Shown in pieces: positions 41,595 to 51,521 of a stretch of 64,000 nt of DNA; positions within the stretch are counted from its first letter, which is position 1; each line of letters begins with the position of its first letter. The stretch is from Sulfuricurvum sp. (GTDB lineage: Bacteria; Campylobacterota; Campylobacteria; Campylobacterales; Sulfurimonadaceae), in assembly GCA_030693335.1 (NCBI GenBank), contig JAUYAU010000014.1, positions 46,757-110,756 on the forward strand, read 5' to 3'. Under the pieces are notes generated by a model, which was not told the DNA's origin, did not search any database, and saw only the letters and a program-made list of their open reading frames with translations. Both the position numbers and the translations under genes were made by a program.

Positions 41595-42785
41595 TTAGGT
41601 AAGTGAAGTAGTTTGATAAAGCTTCATGAGCTCTACGTAAAAGTCGCGTTCACTGTGTTCTTCAAGCAGACCATTGACGGGCATAATATCGTAATAAAGT
41701 TTAGCCAAGTTTTTAAATCGGTTTGGATACAAAGAGGAAACAATCAGGGAAGATATCTCTTTGCGCACCAATACGGCAGGGGGAAGCAGCCCTTGTTTCA
41801 TGAGTTCAAGTATCGATTCGGAATGGTAGGAAATATGGTGATGGTGTCCATGAGGACAGGTTTGTATACTGACGAGCGTTTTACACATATTGCAGTAGAC
41901 GTATTCACTGGACATAGAAACTTCAATATCAATTCCCTTCATGCGATCAATAACGGACTTATTGGCATTTCGGTCATAATACATTCCGATTCCGGCATGA
42001 TTTTGCCCAATCATAAGACGGTTGCACCCGTAATTTTTTGCCACAATGGCATCTAAAATAACTTCATTGCTTCCGGCAAAAATATAGCTGTTTTCAAGAG
42101 GAACAACAATGACCCGACTGAAAGGTAAATAGTTTTTTATGAAGAACTGAAGCACATCATGCCGAAGTTCATAGCTTAAATTGGCCGAATTGTAGGGTTT
42201 TAGTAAAAAGATAACGATGAGATCGGTACGCTCTAAACTTTGGCGAATGAGGCGCTCATGTGCTCGGTGCAGAGGATTTGCTGCCATAAAGATGGCCGTG
42301 GTATGCTTTGCTGCTATTTGATCCTGTGCGTTTTTGATACTTTGGCGTATAGAAGTGATAGAACTGACATCAATAGTATAATCGCCGGAAATGGCGTATT
42401 TTCCAAGTCGTTTATAGGTTGCATTGACCCCTGGATGTGAGAGATCTTCAGTGCCATATATTTGACGTAAACGCTTTGAAGGATCAATAGCAAAAACTTC
42501 GTCTACGGTAATTTCACCTACGACTTCTTGATCGCATACAAGATCAAGAACTTCTCCTTTTTGTGTACTTAAGAGAACCGTTTCATTGGTTGCACCGTTA
42601 GGAGAAAGAATGAGAGGAAATGGAAATGTACTTCCATTAAACATCCCTTTTTCAAGCACTTGAATACATTGCTTCTCATTCATAAGCTGTGTTACGGGCG
42701 CAAGCATGCCTGATTTGAGCAGTGCGAGAGCAGAGAATGCCTCTTGGTCAATATGAAGAGCTCTATTTTTTCTTAACGATGCCAT
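41595..42785 (-). CDS. ATP-sulfurylase-like protein with altered sulfate-binding residues
   Basis: A 396-residue protein of the Sat family with an N-terminal PUA-like domain (residues ~1-160, VFAIDPSKRLRQIYGT, and HPGVNATYKRLGKYAISG) and the adenylyltransferase core. NPLHRAHERL (N170-H176) preserves the HxxH nucleotide-binding motif. However, the family's Q-x-R-N-P reads MAANP, and G-R-D-H-A-G reads GQNHAG (Q261), so both arginines that bind sulfate in known enzymes are gone. A Cys/His cluster (CNMCKTL ... CPHGHHHH) may bind metal, a normal feature of some bacterial Sat. It overlaps the regulator gene by 23 bases. It may adenylylate something other than sulfate, or have no such activity. Confidence 0.8.
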   Translation of the reverse strand: MASLRKNRALHIDQEAFSALALLKSGMLAPVTQLMNEKQCIQVLEKGMFNGSTFPFPLILSPNGATNETVLLSTQKGEVLDLVCDQEVVGEITVDEVFAIDPSKRLRQIYGTEDLSHPGVNATYKRLGKYAISGDYTIDVSSITSIRQSIKNAQDQIAAKHTTAIFMAANPLHRAHERLIRQSLERTDLIVIFLLKPYNSANLSYELRHDVLQFFIKNYLPFSRVIVVPLENSYIFAGSNEVILDAIVAKNYGCNRLMIGQNHAGIGMYYDRNANKSVIDRMKGIDIEVSMSSEYVYCNMCKTLVSIQTCPHGHHHHISYHSESILELMKQGLLPPAVLVRKEISSLIVSSLYPNRFKNLAKLYYDIMPVNGLLEEHSERDFYVELMKLYQTTSLT

Positions 42786-43650
42786 ATTTCTTTCTTTTCT
42801 CCCATAAGCTTTTTCGTGAAATACCTAATTTTTTTGACAGTTCCGTATCCGGAAAACGATTCTGAAAATTAAGCATAATGTATTTAACATATTCTTCGAT
42901 CGGTAAAATTTCACCTTGATCAAAGAGATGATTCTCACTCTTGACTTCAATCATACGAAAGGGAGCATGATCGATGTAGTCGGTACTGGAAATAATGCAT
43001 TGACGTTTTTCTAACAGTTCAAATAAGGTCTTATGATCACTTTTTTTGAAATTTTGAAAATCAGTAAGATAAAGAATACTGTGTACCGGTAATGAGATAA
43101 TGTCTTGTAGCGCCTTGGCTGAGCTCAATGAAACAAATTGAAGCGTTTTATTTTTGTGTTGAGCGTAACGAAAGGCAAAAGCATCGGCATATTTTTGATA
43201 TCCGCTGCAAATCATCACCGGAAGTTCTGTTTTATCAAAATCTTCCTCGATTTTGATGCCATTGAACATATGGGCTAAATAGCGTTCGTGGGTTTGATTT
43301 TGGCGGCGAAGTCGTTCGTGGTTCTGGAAATGTTGAATTTTACGGATAAGTTCTTCGATCATAAATGGTTTGAGAATGTAATCTTTCGCACCAGCGGCAA
43401 GCGGCTTGGAAACGGTGTCATTACTAACATATGACACCATTAAAATGACAACGGCCTCTTTGTACGCTTCAATGACTGGATAAATATCGTGTCCGCTGAT
43501 GTTGGTTGAGAGAAGAACAACATCATAGGGAACTCCTTTTAGCGCTTCTTTGGTTGAACTGCTAATATCGCAGTTATGGCTTAAGTCACTGAGTTTTGAG
43601 GCAATACTCTGTGCGAGATAAATCTCATTTTCTACAATTAATACGTTCAT
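42763..43650 (-). CDS. Atypical orphan response regulator of the HP1021/Cj1608 type
   Basis: The ATG at 43650 overlaps the ispDF stop (ATGA) and gives 295 residues. The N-terminal receiver (MNVLIVENEIYLAQSIASKL) has VVLLSTNISGHD where the phospho-acceptor aspartate is expected, so S48 replaces it; KPF near residue 99 is kept. The middle part (~130-245) is of unknown fold. The C-terminal helix-turn-helix is LSKKLGISRKSLWEKRKKYG, of the Fis/NtrC type. I match it to HP1021 of H. pylori by architecture, size and the ispDF neighbour. HP1021 controls replication initiation and redox-responsive genes without phosphorylation. Confidence 0.85.
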   Translation of the reverse strand: MNVLIVENEIYLAQSIASKLSDLSHNCDISSSTKEALKGVPYDVVLLSTNISGHDIYPVIEAYKEAVVILMVSYVSNDTVSKPLAAGAKDYILKPFMIEELIRKIQHFQNHERLRRQNQTHERYLAHMFNGIKIEEDFDKTELPVMICSGYQKYADAFAFRYAQHKNKTLQFVSLSSAKALQDIISLPVHSILYLTDFQNFKKSDHKTLFELLEKRQCIISSTDYIDHAPFRMIEVKSENHLFDQGEILPIEEYVKYIMLNFQNRFPDTELSKKLGISRKSLWEKRKKYGIVKKK

Positions 43651-44768
43651 TCGTTTATCCAATCAAAATAGTGTAACGAAGCGGTAGCCATGACGCCCAC
43701 TCCTTCTTCACGCCCAATGAACCCTAAGTGCTCTGTTGTGGTCGCTTTTATATTTAACCGTGAGGGGTTGAGATCCATCAATGGTGCCAATGTTTTGCGT
43801 ATTTCATCTTTATAGGGGCCTATTTTCGGTACTTGTGCGATAATGGTTATATCTGCATGGGCAATCACAAATCCAAAGTTGTGAATTTTTTCTACACATC
43901 GTTGCAGTAATGCTTTGGAATCAATGTTTTTATAAGTATCATCAGTATCAGGGAAAAGCATTCCAATATCCCCCATGCATGCAGCACCCAAAAGGGCATC
44001 GATGAGAGCGTGAATAACAACATCACCATCACTGTGTGCTTTAAATCCATAAGGCGACTCAATCTCTACGCCTCCTAGAACCATCTGTTTTCCCTCTTCA
44101 AAAGGGTGCACGTCAAATCCATTACCTGTAAAGCTCATGAGTGATGGAGGACTCAAACACTCTAACGCTGTAAGATCATTGATCCGAGTGATCTTATCGG
44201 CACGAATGTCACCTTCCACATAATGACGTTTTCCTCCATATGCCACAATGGCACTGCTCTCATCCGTATACTTCAATGGCGTATTAAGTGCCGCACGCAG
44301 TACAGCTGTACTGGAAAGTTGAGGTGTTTGTACCCGTTTGATGGATTCACGTGCAATGGTTTCATCTCCATAAACAACGGTGTCGTTGATCCCCAGTGTC
44401 GGTACGATACAGTCGGCATACTCTTTAGCGTCTATCAGACGCATTATAAGATCAGGATCAATACAGGCTCTGGCTATATCACTGACAAGCACATAAGAAG
44501 TAGTCACATGTGCCAATGCGTTGCGCAAAGAGTGCTGGCGGGTCTCTCCTCCTGCCACAATATGCACATCACACATTTTCTGCATAAAAGGCAATTCCTC
44601 AGGATGAGCGACAACAATAATATTGGCAAACGCAAACATTTTGGTGATACGATTGGTAACAAACAACCAAAGCGGATCGTGACCAATTCGTAGCCATTGT
44701 TTTTTTACGGGAATCTTAAAACGACTAGAGTTACCCGCTGCGAGAAGAATAAGTGTCAAATCAGACAA
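43647..44768 (-). CDS. ispDF: Bifunctional IspD/IspF of the non-mevalonate isoprenoid pathway
   Basis: A 373-residue fusion. The N-terminal IspD half (residues 1-~205; LILLAAGNSSRFKIPVKKQW with the CTP-binding loop) makes CDP-methylerythritol. The C-terminal IspF half (from ~212; GNGFDVHPFEEGKQMVLGGV, SDGDVVIHALIDALLGA, GDIGMLFPDTD) makes the cyclic diphosphate. Fused IspDF is normal in Campylobacterota (HP1020, Cj1607) and also occurs in alphaproteobacteria. The 3' end overlaps the regulator gene. No promoter stands out in the 222-base divergent gap to thiC. Confidence 0.96.
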   Translation of the reverse strand: MSDLTLILLAAGNSSRFKIPVKKQWLRIGHDPLWLFVTNRITKMFAFANIIVVAHPEELPFMQKMCDVHIVAGGETRQHSLRNALAHVTTSYVLVSDIARACIDPDLIMRLIDAKEYADCIVPTLGINDTVVYGDETIARESIKRVQTPQLSSTAVLRAALNTPLKYTDESSAIVAYGGKRHYVEGDIRADKITRINDLTALECLSPPSLMSFTGNGFDVHPFEEGKQMVLGGVEIESPYGFKAHSDGDVVIHALIDALLGAACMGDIGMLFPDTDDTYKNIDSKALLQRCVEKIHNFGFVIAHADITIIAQVPKIGPYKDEIRKTLAPLMDLNPSRLNIKATTTEHLGFIGREEGVGVMATASLHYFDWINE

Positions 44769-44928
44769 TTTATATCCTATTTATTACGTAATGTTACGAA
44801 ATTATACACCTGAAAAGCTTTTTTTTATCTTCTTTATGTAAAATTGCAAAGATAACAAGATCGTTAAATGGATAAAAAAGTTTTCCTAAAAGTTCTTGAA
44901 ATTTTTAATATACATTGAAACCGATAAG

Positions 44929-44943
44929 ACCCTTTTAGGGGGT
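44929..44943 (+). promoter_or_regulatory. Short C/G hairpin in the thiC leader; no TPP riboswitch seen
   Basis: ACCC (44929-44932) can pair with GGGT (44940-44943) with a T-rich loop, 48 bases before the thiC ATG. I looked for the conserved CUGAGA and ACCUGAUC elements of a TPP riboswitch between 44769 and 44990 and found none, so thiC here appears to lack that control. Confidence 0.3.
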
Positions 44944-44954
44944 ATTATTTATAA

Positions 44955-46370
<1,416 letters not shown>

Positions 46371-46388
46371 ATATTTTAAGGAAATAAA

Positions 46389-47567
46389 ATGACAGAAGAA
46401 ATTGTAAAATCAGCACTCTCAAAAGTAACTTATCCTGGATTTACCAAAGATATCGTTGCATTTGGATTTGTAAAAGAGATTAAAATCGAGGGTAAAAATG
46501 TCAATGTAACCATTGATATTACCTCAAGTGCAGCGGAAGTAGCTCAACAAATCACAACGGAAGCCACGGATGCGCTTAAGGCTGCGGGTGCATCAGATGT
46601 AGTTATTAATGTTCAAGCACCAAAAATGCCTAAAGAGAGTTCTTCAAAGGGTAAAAACCTTGCTCCGCAAGTTAAAAATTTCATTATGGTGAGTTCAGGT
46701 AAAGGTGGCGTTGGGAAATCAACAACATCAGTTAATCTTGCTATCGCACTCGCAATGCAAGGGAAAAAAGTGGGTCTCTTGGATGCTGATATCTATGGAC
46801 CAAATATCCCGAGAATGTTAGGTGTTGAGGGAATGAAGCCAGAAGTTGTAGGGAACAAAGTTCTCCCGATCAAAGTATACGGTATTGAAATGATGTCTAT
46901 GGGTTCATTGATGGAAGAAGGGCAAGCGCTTATCTGGCGCGGTGCAATGATCATGAAAGCCATCGAGCAGTTTTTGCGCGATATTATGTGGTCAGATTTG
47001 GATTGTTTGGTTATCGATATGCCTCCAGGTACCGGTGATGCACAATTGACATTGGCACAAGGTGTTCCGGTTACTGTGGGTATTACAGTCACCACACCAC
47101 AAAAAGTAGCATTGGATGATTCACGCCGTAGTTTGAACATGTTCCAAAAATTAAACATCCCAATCGCGGGTATCGTTGAAAACATGTCAGGATTTATCGC
47201 TCCGGATACGGGTGTTGAATACGATATCTTCGGCAAAGGGACGTCAGGTGAGATGGCAAAAGAATTTGATACTACTATTTTGGCACAAATTCCTATTGAA
47301 CCGTCTGTTCGTACAGGTGGAGATGACGGAAAACCAATTACGTATTGTGTACCAACTTCTGAGACAGCAAAACGCTATATGAAAGCGGCAGAAGACGTTT
47401 GGGCAGCAATTGAAAAAATCAATGCAGAGGGTGGTGTTGATAATCAGGCAATCCAACCAAATACTCCTCCTGGCGTATCTGCATGTTCTACTGCTGCAGC
47501 GGCTCCAAAGGAAGAAGCTCCGGCATCTAGTGGCGGAAGTTGCGGTACTGGATGCGGCTGTCACTAA
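46389..47567 (+). CDS. mrp: Mrp/ApbC-type iron-sulfur carrier ATPase with missing CxxC and Cys-rich tail
   Basis: A 392-residue P-loop protein. An N-terminal MIP18/DUF59 domain (residues 1-~80) precedes the deviant Walker A SSGKGGVGKSTTSVNLAIA, DADIYGPNIPRML and CLVIDMPPGTGDAQL. Mrp/ApbC carriers normally have a CxxC in 'NMSyFiCPhCG' that bridges the transferred cluster; here it reads MSGFIAPDTG, with A271 and T274 in place of both cysteines. The C-terminus instead ends in SGGSCGTGCGCH after an Ala/Pro-rich linker. It presumably delivers Fe-S clusters to targets such as ThiC, which it follows by 18 bases. Confidence 0.9.
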   Translation: MTEEIVKSALSKVTYPGFTKDIVAFGFVKEIKIEGKNVNVTIDITSSAAEVAQQITTEATDALKAAGASDVVINVQAPKMPKESSSKGKNLAPQVKNFIMVSSGKGGVGKSTTSVNLAIALAMQGKKVGLLDADIYGPNIPRMLGVEGMKPEVVGNKVLPIKVYGIEMMSMGSLMEEGQALIWRGAMIMKAIEQFLRDIMWSDLDCLVIDMPPGTGDAQLTLAQGVPVTVGITVTTPQKVALDDSRRSLNMFQKLNIPIAGIVENMSGFIAPDTGVEYDIFGKGTSGEMAKEFDTTILAQIPIEPSVRTGGDDGKPITYCVPTSETAKRYMKAAEDVWAAIEKINAEGGVDNQAIQPNTPPGVSACSTAAAAPKEEAPASSGGSCGTGCGCH

Positions 47568-47597
47568 GCTTTTACCCAAAATTTATTTTAAAACGTT

Positions 47598-47625
47598 TAT
47601 AATCTACCCTTCTTTATGAAGGGTA
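47598..47625 (+). promoter_or_regulatory. Hairpin covering the ribosome binding site of the haem-type GGDEF gene
   Basis: TACCCTTC (47605-47612), loop TTTAT and GAAGGGTA (47618-47625) form a perfect 8-bp stem that includes the GAAGGG ribosome binding site of the gene starting at 47633. A TATAAT lies at 47598-47603. It could limit translation, or serve as an imperfect terminator of the thiC-mrp transcript (TAATTATTT follows). Confidence 0.5.
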
Positions 47626-47632
47626 ATTATTT

Positions 47633-49438
47633 ATGAAATTAAAAACGAAAATTTCTTTCCTCCTATTTTCTTCCTTATTCCTTCTATTTGTTGCAATTTT
47701 TTACAATAGTATTATTGATTTACGAAATGCTTCGGCTAAAAGTGCCGAATCTCAGGCCTTAGCAACGGCTAAAGTTATTGAGGCCGGACTGACAGCACAC
47801 ATGGTTTCAGGAACAATGGATCAGCGTGATGCTTTTGTGAATCAAGTTACTTCTTTAGAAAATATGAAACAGTTGTGGTTAGTTCGTTCTTCAAAAGTCT
47901 CCCATCAATATGGAAAAGGCCCCTTTGCAGAAGATCCTCGTGATGGTATTGACAAATCTGTTCTTGAGAGTGGCGAAACGGTTATTGAAAGTACCGGAGG
48001 AATATTTGAAGATGCCACGGTACGTTTATCGATGCCATATAAAGCAACTGTTAATGGAAAACTTGATTGCCTGAGCTGTCATGATGTTAAAGCAGGTGAT
48101 ACTCTTGGGGTAATTTCGGTTGAAATGAAGGTGAATGATTTAAAAGCTTTGAGCTATCGAAATATTATTATAGGTTCTTTATTATTGATGGTTCTTTTCG
48201 GCGGAATGATTTATTTCCTCTATAAAAAAGTTCTTATCTATTTTGATCGCTTTGAGGCAATGGGTGAATGCGCGCGCTTGGCACAGAATGGAGACTTCAC
48301 GGCTCGTATTCCAGAAGAGTTGAGCAATGATTATGACGCCAAGGCATTAAATACATTAATAGAAAAATTTGAAACCTCCTTAGATACCATACAAGAAAAT
48401 TTATCAGGAATTATTCATATTGATATGGCATCTGATCCGCTAGATGCGATCAGTGATGGGACCGCACGTTTAAATGATATTTCTGCCTTCACACATACAC
48501 TTCACCGTGATGCGAATGCGCATGAAGCATATATTCACATTGCGCATCATTTTTCGGATAAGTTTAAAATTGATGATGTTAATTTGATTACCTATAATCC
48601 ACTTTCTCAAGAGACTCAAATAGTATATGAAAAGAAAGAGATACTGTGTGATGCGCAAAGCGGATGCCGTGCAGCGCGAACAGGGGAGACTGTTGATTCC
48701 TCTATGCAAGATGGTATCTGTCCTAAGATGATCATTCCCAATGAACACTATGTATGTGTTCCTTATGCCATTAACAGCGCATCTACCTTTGTCGTGTCTA
48801 TGGTTAGTGATAAAAAGAATATACTTACTAATGTTCGTGCAGCTATCCCTATTGTGGATGAAACCCTTCATGCAATAGGAGGGGAAATTGCACATCATCA
48901 AATGCGCGAGGATATACAAAAACTACAGCGTATTGACCCTTTGAGTGGATTGTATACTAAGAACTTTTTATTAGAGCGGATGTTTATGATTGTCAAGGAA
49001 TCCAAGCGAACGGCAATTCCATACGGTGTTATGATTTTGAATGTGGATGACTTTTCGACGATTAATGATGTCTATGGAGAAAAAGTAGGAGACGAAACGA
49101 TTCGTATTATTGGACGAACACTGTTGGATTCGTTACGTGAAAGCGATGTAATTGCACGTCTATCGGGAGATGAATTTGCTGTATTACTGTATGACTGTGA
49201 TCCTTTGCATGTCAATAATGTTGGAGAAAAAATACGCTCCCTTTTTGCCAATAAAAAGCTCAAAGCACACTCAAGCGGCTTTATTAAGACGATGAGAATC
49301 GGTACTGCTATCTTTCCGCAACAGCACAAGGATATTGCGCAGTGTTTGGCCTATGCACGTTTGGCCATGAATGAAGCAAAGCTTGAGGGTGGGAATCGAA
49401 GCGTTAAATTTCACACCAGACTGCTAGAATCGAATTAA
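47633..49438 (+). CDS. Diguanylate cyclase with periplasmic CxxCH (haem-binding) sensor and HAMP domain
   Basis: A 601-residue membrane protein. A first membrane segment (residues ~7-27) and a second (~180-200) enclose a periplasmic domain of the Tll0287/DUF3365 type with a c-type haem motif CLSCH (146-150) just before the second helix. A HAMP-like linker follows (~205-255), then a GAF-like region (~285-425) containing several cysteines (CDAQSGCRAA), and a GGDEF domain with MILNVDDFSTINDVYGE and SGDEF (S511 in place of the first G), plus the RESD I-site. It probably makes cyclic di-GMP under haem, redox or gas control. It is paralogous to the convergent gene at 49569-51410. Confidence 0.9.
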   Translation: MKLKTKISFLLFSSLFLLFVAIFYNSIIDLRNASAKSAESQALATAKVIEAGLTAHMVSGTMDQRDAFVNQVTSLENMKQLWLVRSSKVSHQYGKGPFAEDPRDGIDKSVLESGETVIESTGGIFEDATVRLSMPYKATVNGKLDCLSCHDVKAGDTLGVISVEMKVNDLKALSYRNIIIGSLLLMVLFGGMIYFLYKKVLIYFDRFEAMGECARLAQNGDFTARIPEELSNDYDAKALNTLIEKFETSLDTIQENLSGIIHIDMASDPLDAISDGTARLNDISAFTHTLHRDANAHEAYIHIAHHFSDKFKIDDVNLITYNPLSQETQIVYEKKEILCDAQSGCRAARTGETVDSSMQDGICPKMIIPNEHYVCVPYAINSASTFVVSMVSDKKNILTNVRAAIPIVDETLHAIGGEIAHHQMREDIQKLQRIDPLSGLYTKNFLLERMFMIVKESKRTAIPYGVMILNVDDFSTINDVYGEKVGDETIRIIGRTLLDSLRESDVIARLSGDEFAVLLYDCDPLHVNNVGEKIRSLFANKKLKAHSSGFIKTMRIGTAIFPQQHKDIAQCLAYARLAMNEAKLEGGNRSVKFHTRLLESN

Positions 49439-49464
49439 TAGACTCCTTACATAACTCAAGTATC

Positions 49465-49490
49465 CCGTTCGCCCTGAGCTTGGCGAAGGG
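49465..49490. repeat. REP-like imperfect palindrome between the two convergent GGDEF genes
   Basis: CCGTTCGCC (49465-49473), loop CTGAGCTT and GGCGAAGGG (49482-49490) form a stem with one internal mismatch. I recognise the core TTCGCCCTGAGCTT...CGAAGGG as a short repeat found between genes in many bacterial genomes. It lies in the 130-base gap between two convergent genes and may act as terminator or mRNA stabiliser. Confidence 0.6.
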
Positions 49491-49568
49491 TGTAAAGAAA
49501 AGCCTGAATGTTCTGAGGTGATAGAAGAAGTCTAATAGCTGAAAGCATGTAGAGAGCAGCAGAGGCTC

Positions 49569-51410
49569 TTAAAAAGCATCTCCCCCAGAGAAGAGTCTTG
49601 GTTCAAACTCTACGACACGATTACGCCCTGTGTGCTTTGCTTCATATAAAGCAAGGTCAGCGAATTTGATCACTTTCCAGATCGAATCAGCATCACTAGG
49701 AAAATGGGAAATTCCAATACTTAAAGTTTTTTCAACGGTATCACTGCCGAATTGATATTTCTTTGCAGCAAAAACAGTACGAATTTTTTGTGCAACTTGA
49801 AGAGCTCCCTCTGATGTTGTATTGTGCAATAAGACTAAGAATTCTTCACCGCCATAACGGATAGGGAGATCGGCTTTTCTGACATTTTGTTGTAAAATTT
49901 CGGCTAATGTTTTTATGACGACATCACCTGAATCATGCCCATAAGTATCATTTACCATTTTAAAATAGTCAATATCAATCATAAGAATTGAATAGGTAAG
50001 ATGTGAACGTAATGCTTGCTCAGTAGTTTTATCAATAAACTCTTCTAAAAATCGACGGTTGTAGAGATGTGTCGCTCCGTCGCGAAGTGAAGAATCACGA
50101 AGTTTGTCCATCAGAGTTCTGCTTTCAATAACTGCTTTTGCTGCTTCAAAATAGTTTTTAATACTAGGCAAGACGAGATTGAGTGATTCTATCGTTGCTG
50201 TATTTTTTGCAGAATATGAGAGAATAAGAGCCAAGTCATCATTGATATTCAGAGGAATACACGTATATTCTTTGTGATCAACAGAACAATTTTGGCATAT
50301 ATTAGGAAAATCAGTTGAATAAATATCACTATTGGTACGATAGGCACGGCACTCCATAGCATCTTGATCAACAATTGGAAGACAGAAGCTTGTATGATCG
50401 GTAATGTAAATGAGTTTACGTTCTTTACTCTTCTTTTCTACTTCATACAATGCAAAATGGGTGAAATGAAATCTTTCTTGAAGCACGTAAATAAATCGAT
50501 CATAAATAGCTTCTTTACTGCTGTCAAGTTCAATTGTCTTTTTAAATTTATAAACATCAGAGAGCTCTTTGATAATTATTCCAGTGGAATTAAGGGGATC
50601 AGAACAGGAAATGTTTGAACGAGACATAAAAGTACTAAGATTGTCTCTAATTCCTGAAAAAGTCTCTTCCATTTTTTCAAAGAGGGTATTCATTTGTTCC
50701 GCTACTTCGCTTCCGGCATCTTTAAGTGTTGTTTTAAAACGGTAGGTAAAGTCCCCATTGCGTGCGCGTTTTATCCCTTGTTGTAAATTCTCGAGTAAAT
50801 GGATATAGGGTTTGAAATAATGATTGGTAACCCACAATGCAACAATTAAAAAAAGAAGATTGATACCAAAAATTTTAGCAATGGTCATTGCACCTGTTTG
50901 ACGAACATCGTTGATATTGAATTCCATACTTATGGCACCCAATACCTCTCCTTCTTGTGCATTGTGACAACTTAAACAGTTCGGATTGTCATTTGCAGAA
51001 GCTACATAAGGGATAGTAACACGTAAAATTGCATTTTTAGAGTCTTCGGTTATTTTTTGAACAGATAAACCTTCTTTTAGAACTTTACGATCAATTGCAT
51101 CTCTGGGGCGCTCATTTGGTATTCCCATACCATGTTGCGCAATGACATTGTCCGATCTAACAATCCATAGCGATTGAACATCCTTAAGATCGGAAATATT
51201 AGAAAGAAAAAACTGACGTTTATCCATCACTCCATTAACCATATGTGCCGTCAATCCGTCTCGTACTATTTCAGCAGTCATTTTAGATTTTTCAATAGCA
51301 TTACTGTAGCCGTATTCACGAAAGTTGAGTGCAACGTTTGTAATGGTAGCGATGGCAAGTCCGATAAGCATAAGAGCAACAATAAAAAGAATTTTGTGAT
51401 TGGTTTTCAT
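49569..51410 (-). CDS. Diguanylate cyclase with periplasmic CxxCH (haem-binding) sensor (convergent paralogue)
   Basis: A 613-residue paralogue of the facing gene, with the same plan: membrane segment near the N-terminus (ILFIVALMLIGLAIATITNV), periplasmic sensor whose motif NCLSCHN places CLSCH at 145-149, second membrane segment (~180-200, INLLFLIVALWVTNHYF), HAMP-like linker, GAF-like region (~290-430) with a CRAYRTN...CQNCSVDHKEYTC cysteine set, and GGDEF domain with MIDIDYFKMVNDTYGH and YGGEEF (G520). The RKAD I-site is present. The sensor is shared in design, so both probably respond to related signals. Expressed leftward, away from glmS. Confidence 0.9.
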   Translation of the reverse strand: MKTNHKILFIVALMLIGLAIATITNVALNFREYGYSNAIEKSKMTAEIVRDGLTAHMVNGVMDKRQFFLSNISDLKDVQSLWIVRSDNVIAQHGMGIPNERPRDAIDRKVLKEGLSVQKITEDSKNAILRVTIPYVASANDNPNCLSCHNAQEGEVLGAISMEFNINDVRQTGAMTIAKIFGINLLFLIVALWVTNHYFKPYIHLLENLQQGIKRARNGDFTYRFKTTLKDAGSEVAEQMNTLFEKMEETFSGIRDNLSTFMSRSNISCSDPLNSTGIIIKELSDVYKFKKTIELDSSKEAIYDRFIYVLQERFHFTHFALYEVEKKSKERKLIYITDHTSFCLPIVDQDAMECRAYRTNSDIYSTDFPNICQNCSVDHKEYTCIPLNINDDLALILSYSAKNTATIESLNLVLPSIKNYFEAAKAVIESRTLMDKLRDSSLRDGATHLYNRRFLEEFIDKTTEQALRSHLTYSILMIDIDYFKMVNDTYGHDSGDVVIKTLAEILQQNVRKADLPIRYGGEEFLVLLHNTTSEGALQVAQKIRTVFAAKKYQFGSDTVEKTLSIGISHFPSDADSIWKVIKFADLALYEAKHTGRNRVVEFEPRLFSGGDAF

Positions 51411-51521
51411 AAGTGATTATTTCCTTATAACGATTTATTTTAATAAAATTAAACTAAAGAAATCAGATTAGCTAAATAGAGGTTAAAGTTTTTTTAAAAA
51501 AGCAATATTTTTATAAAAGTA

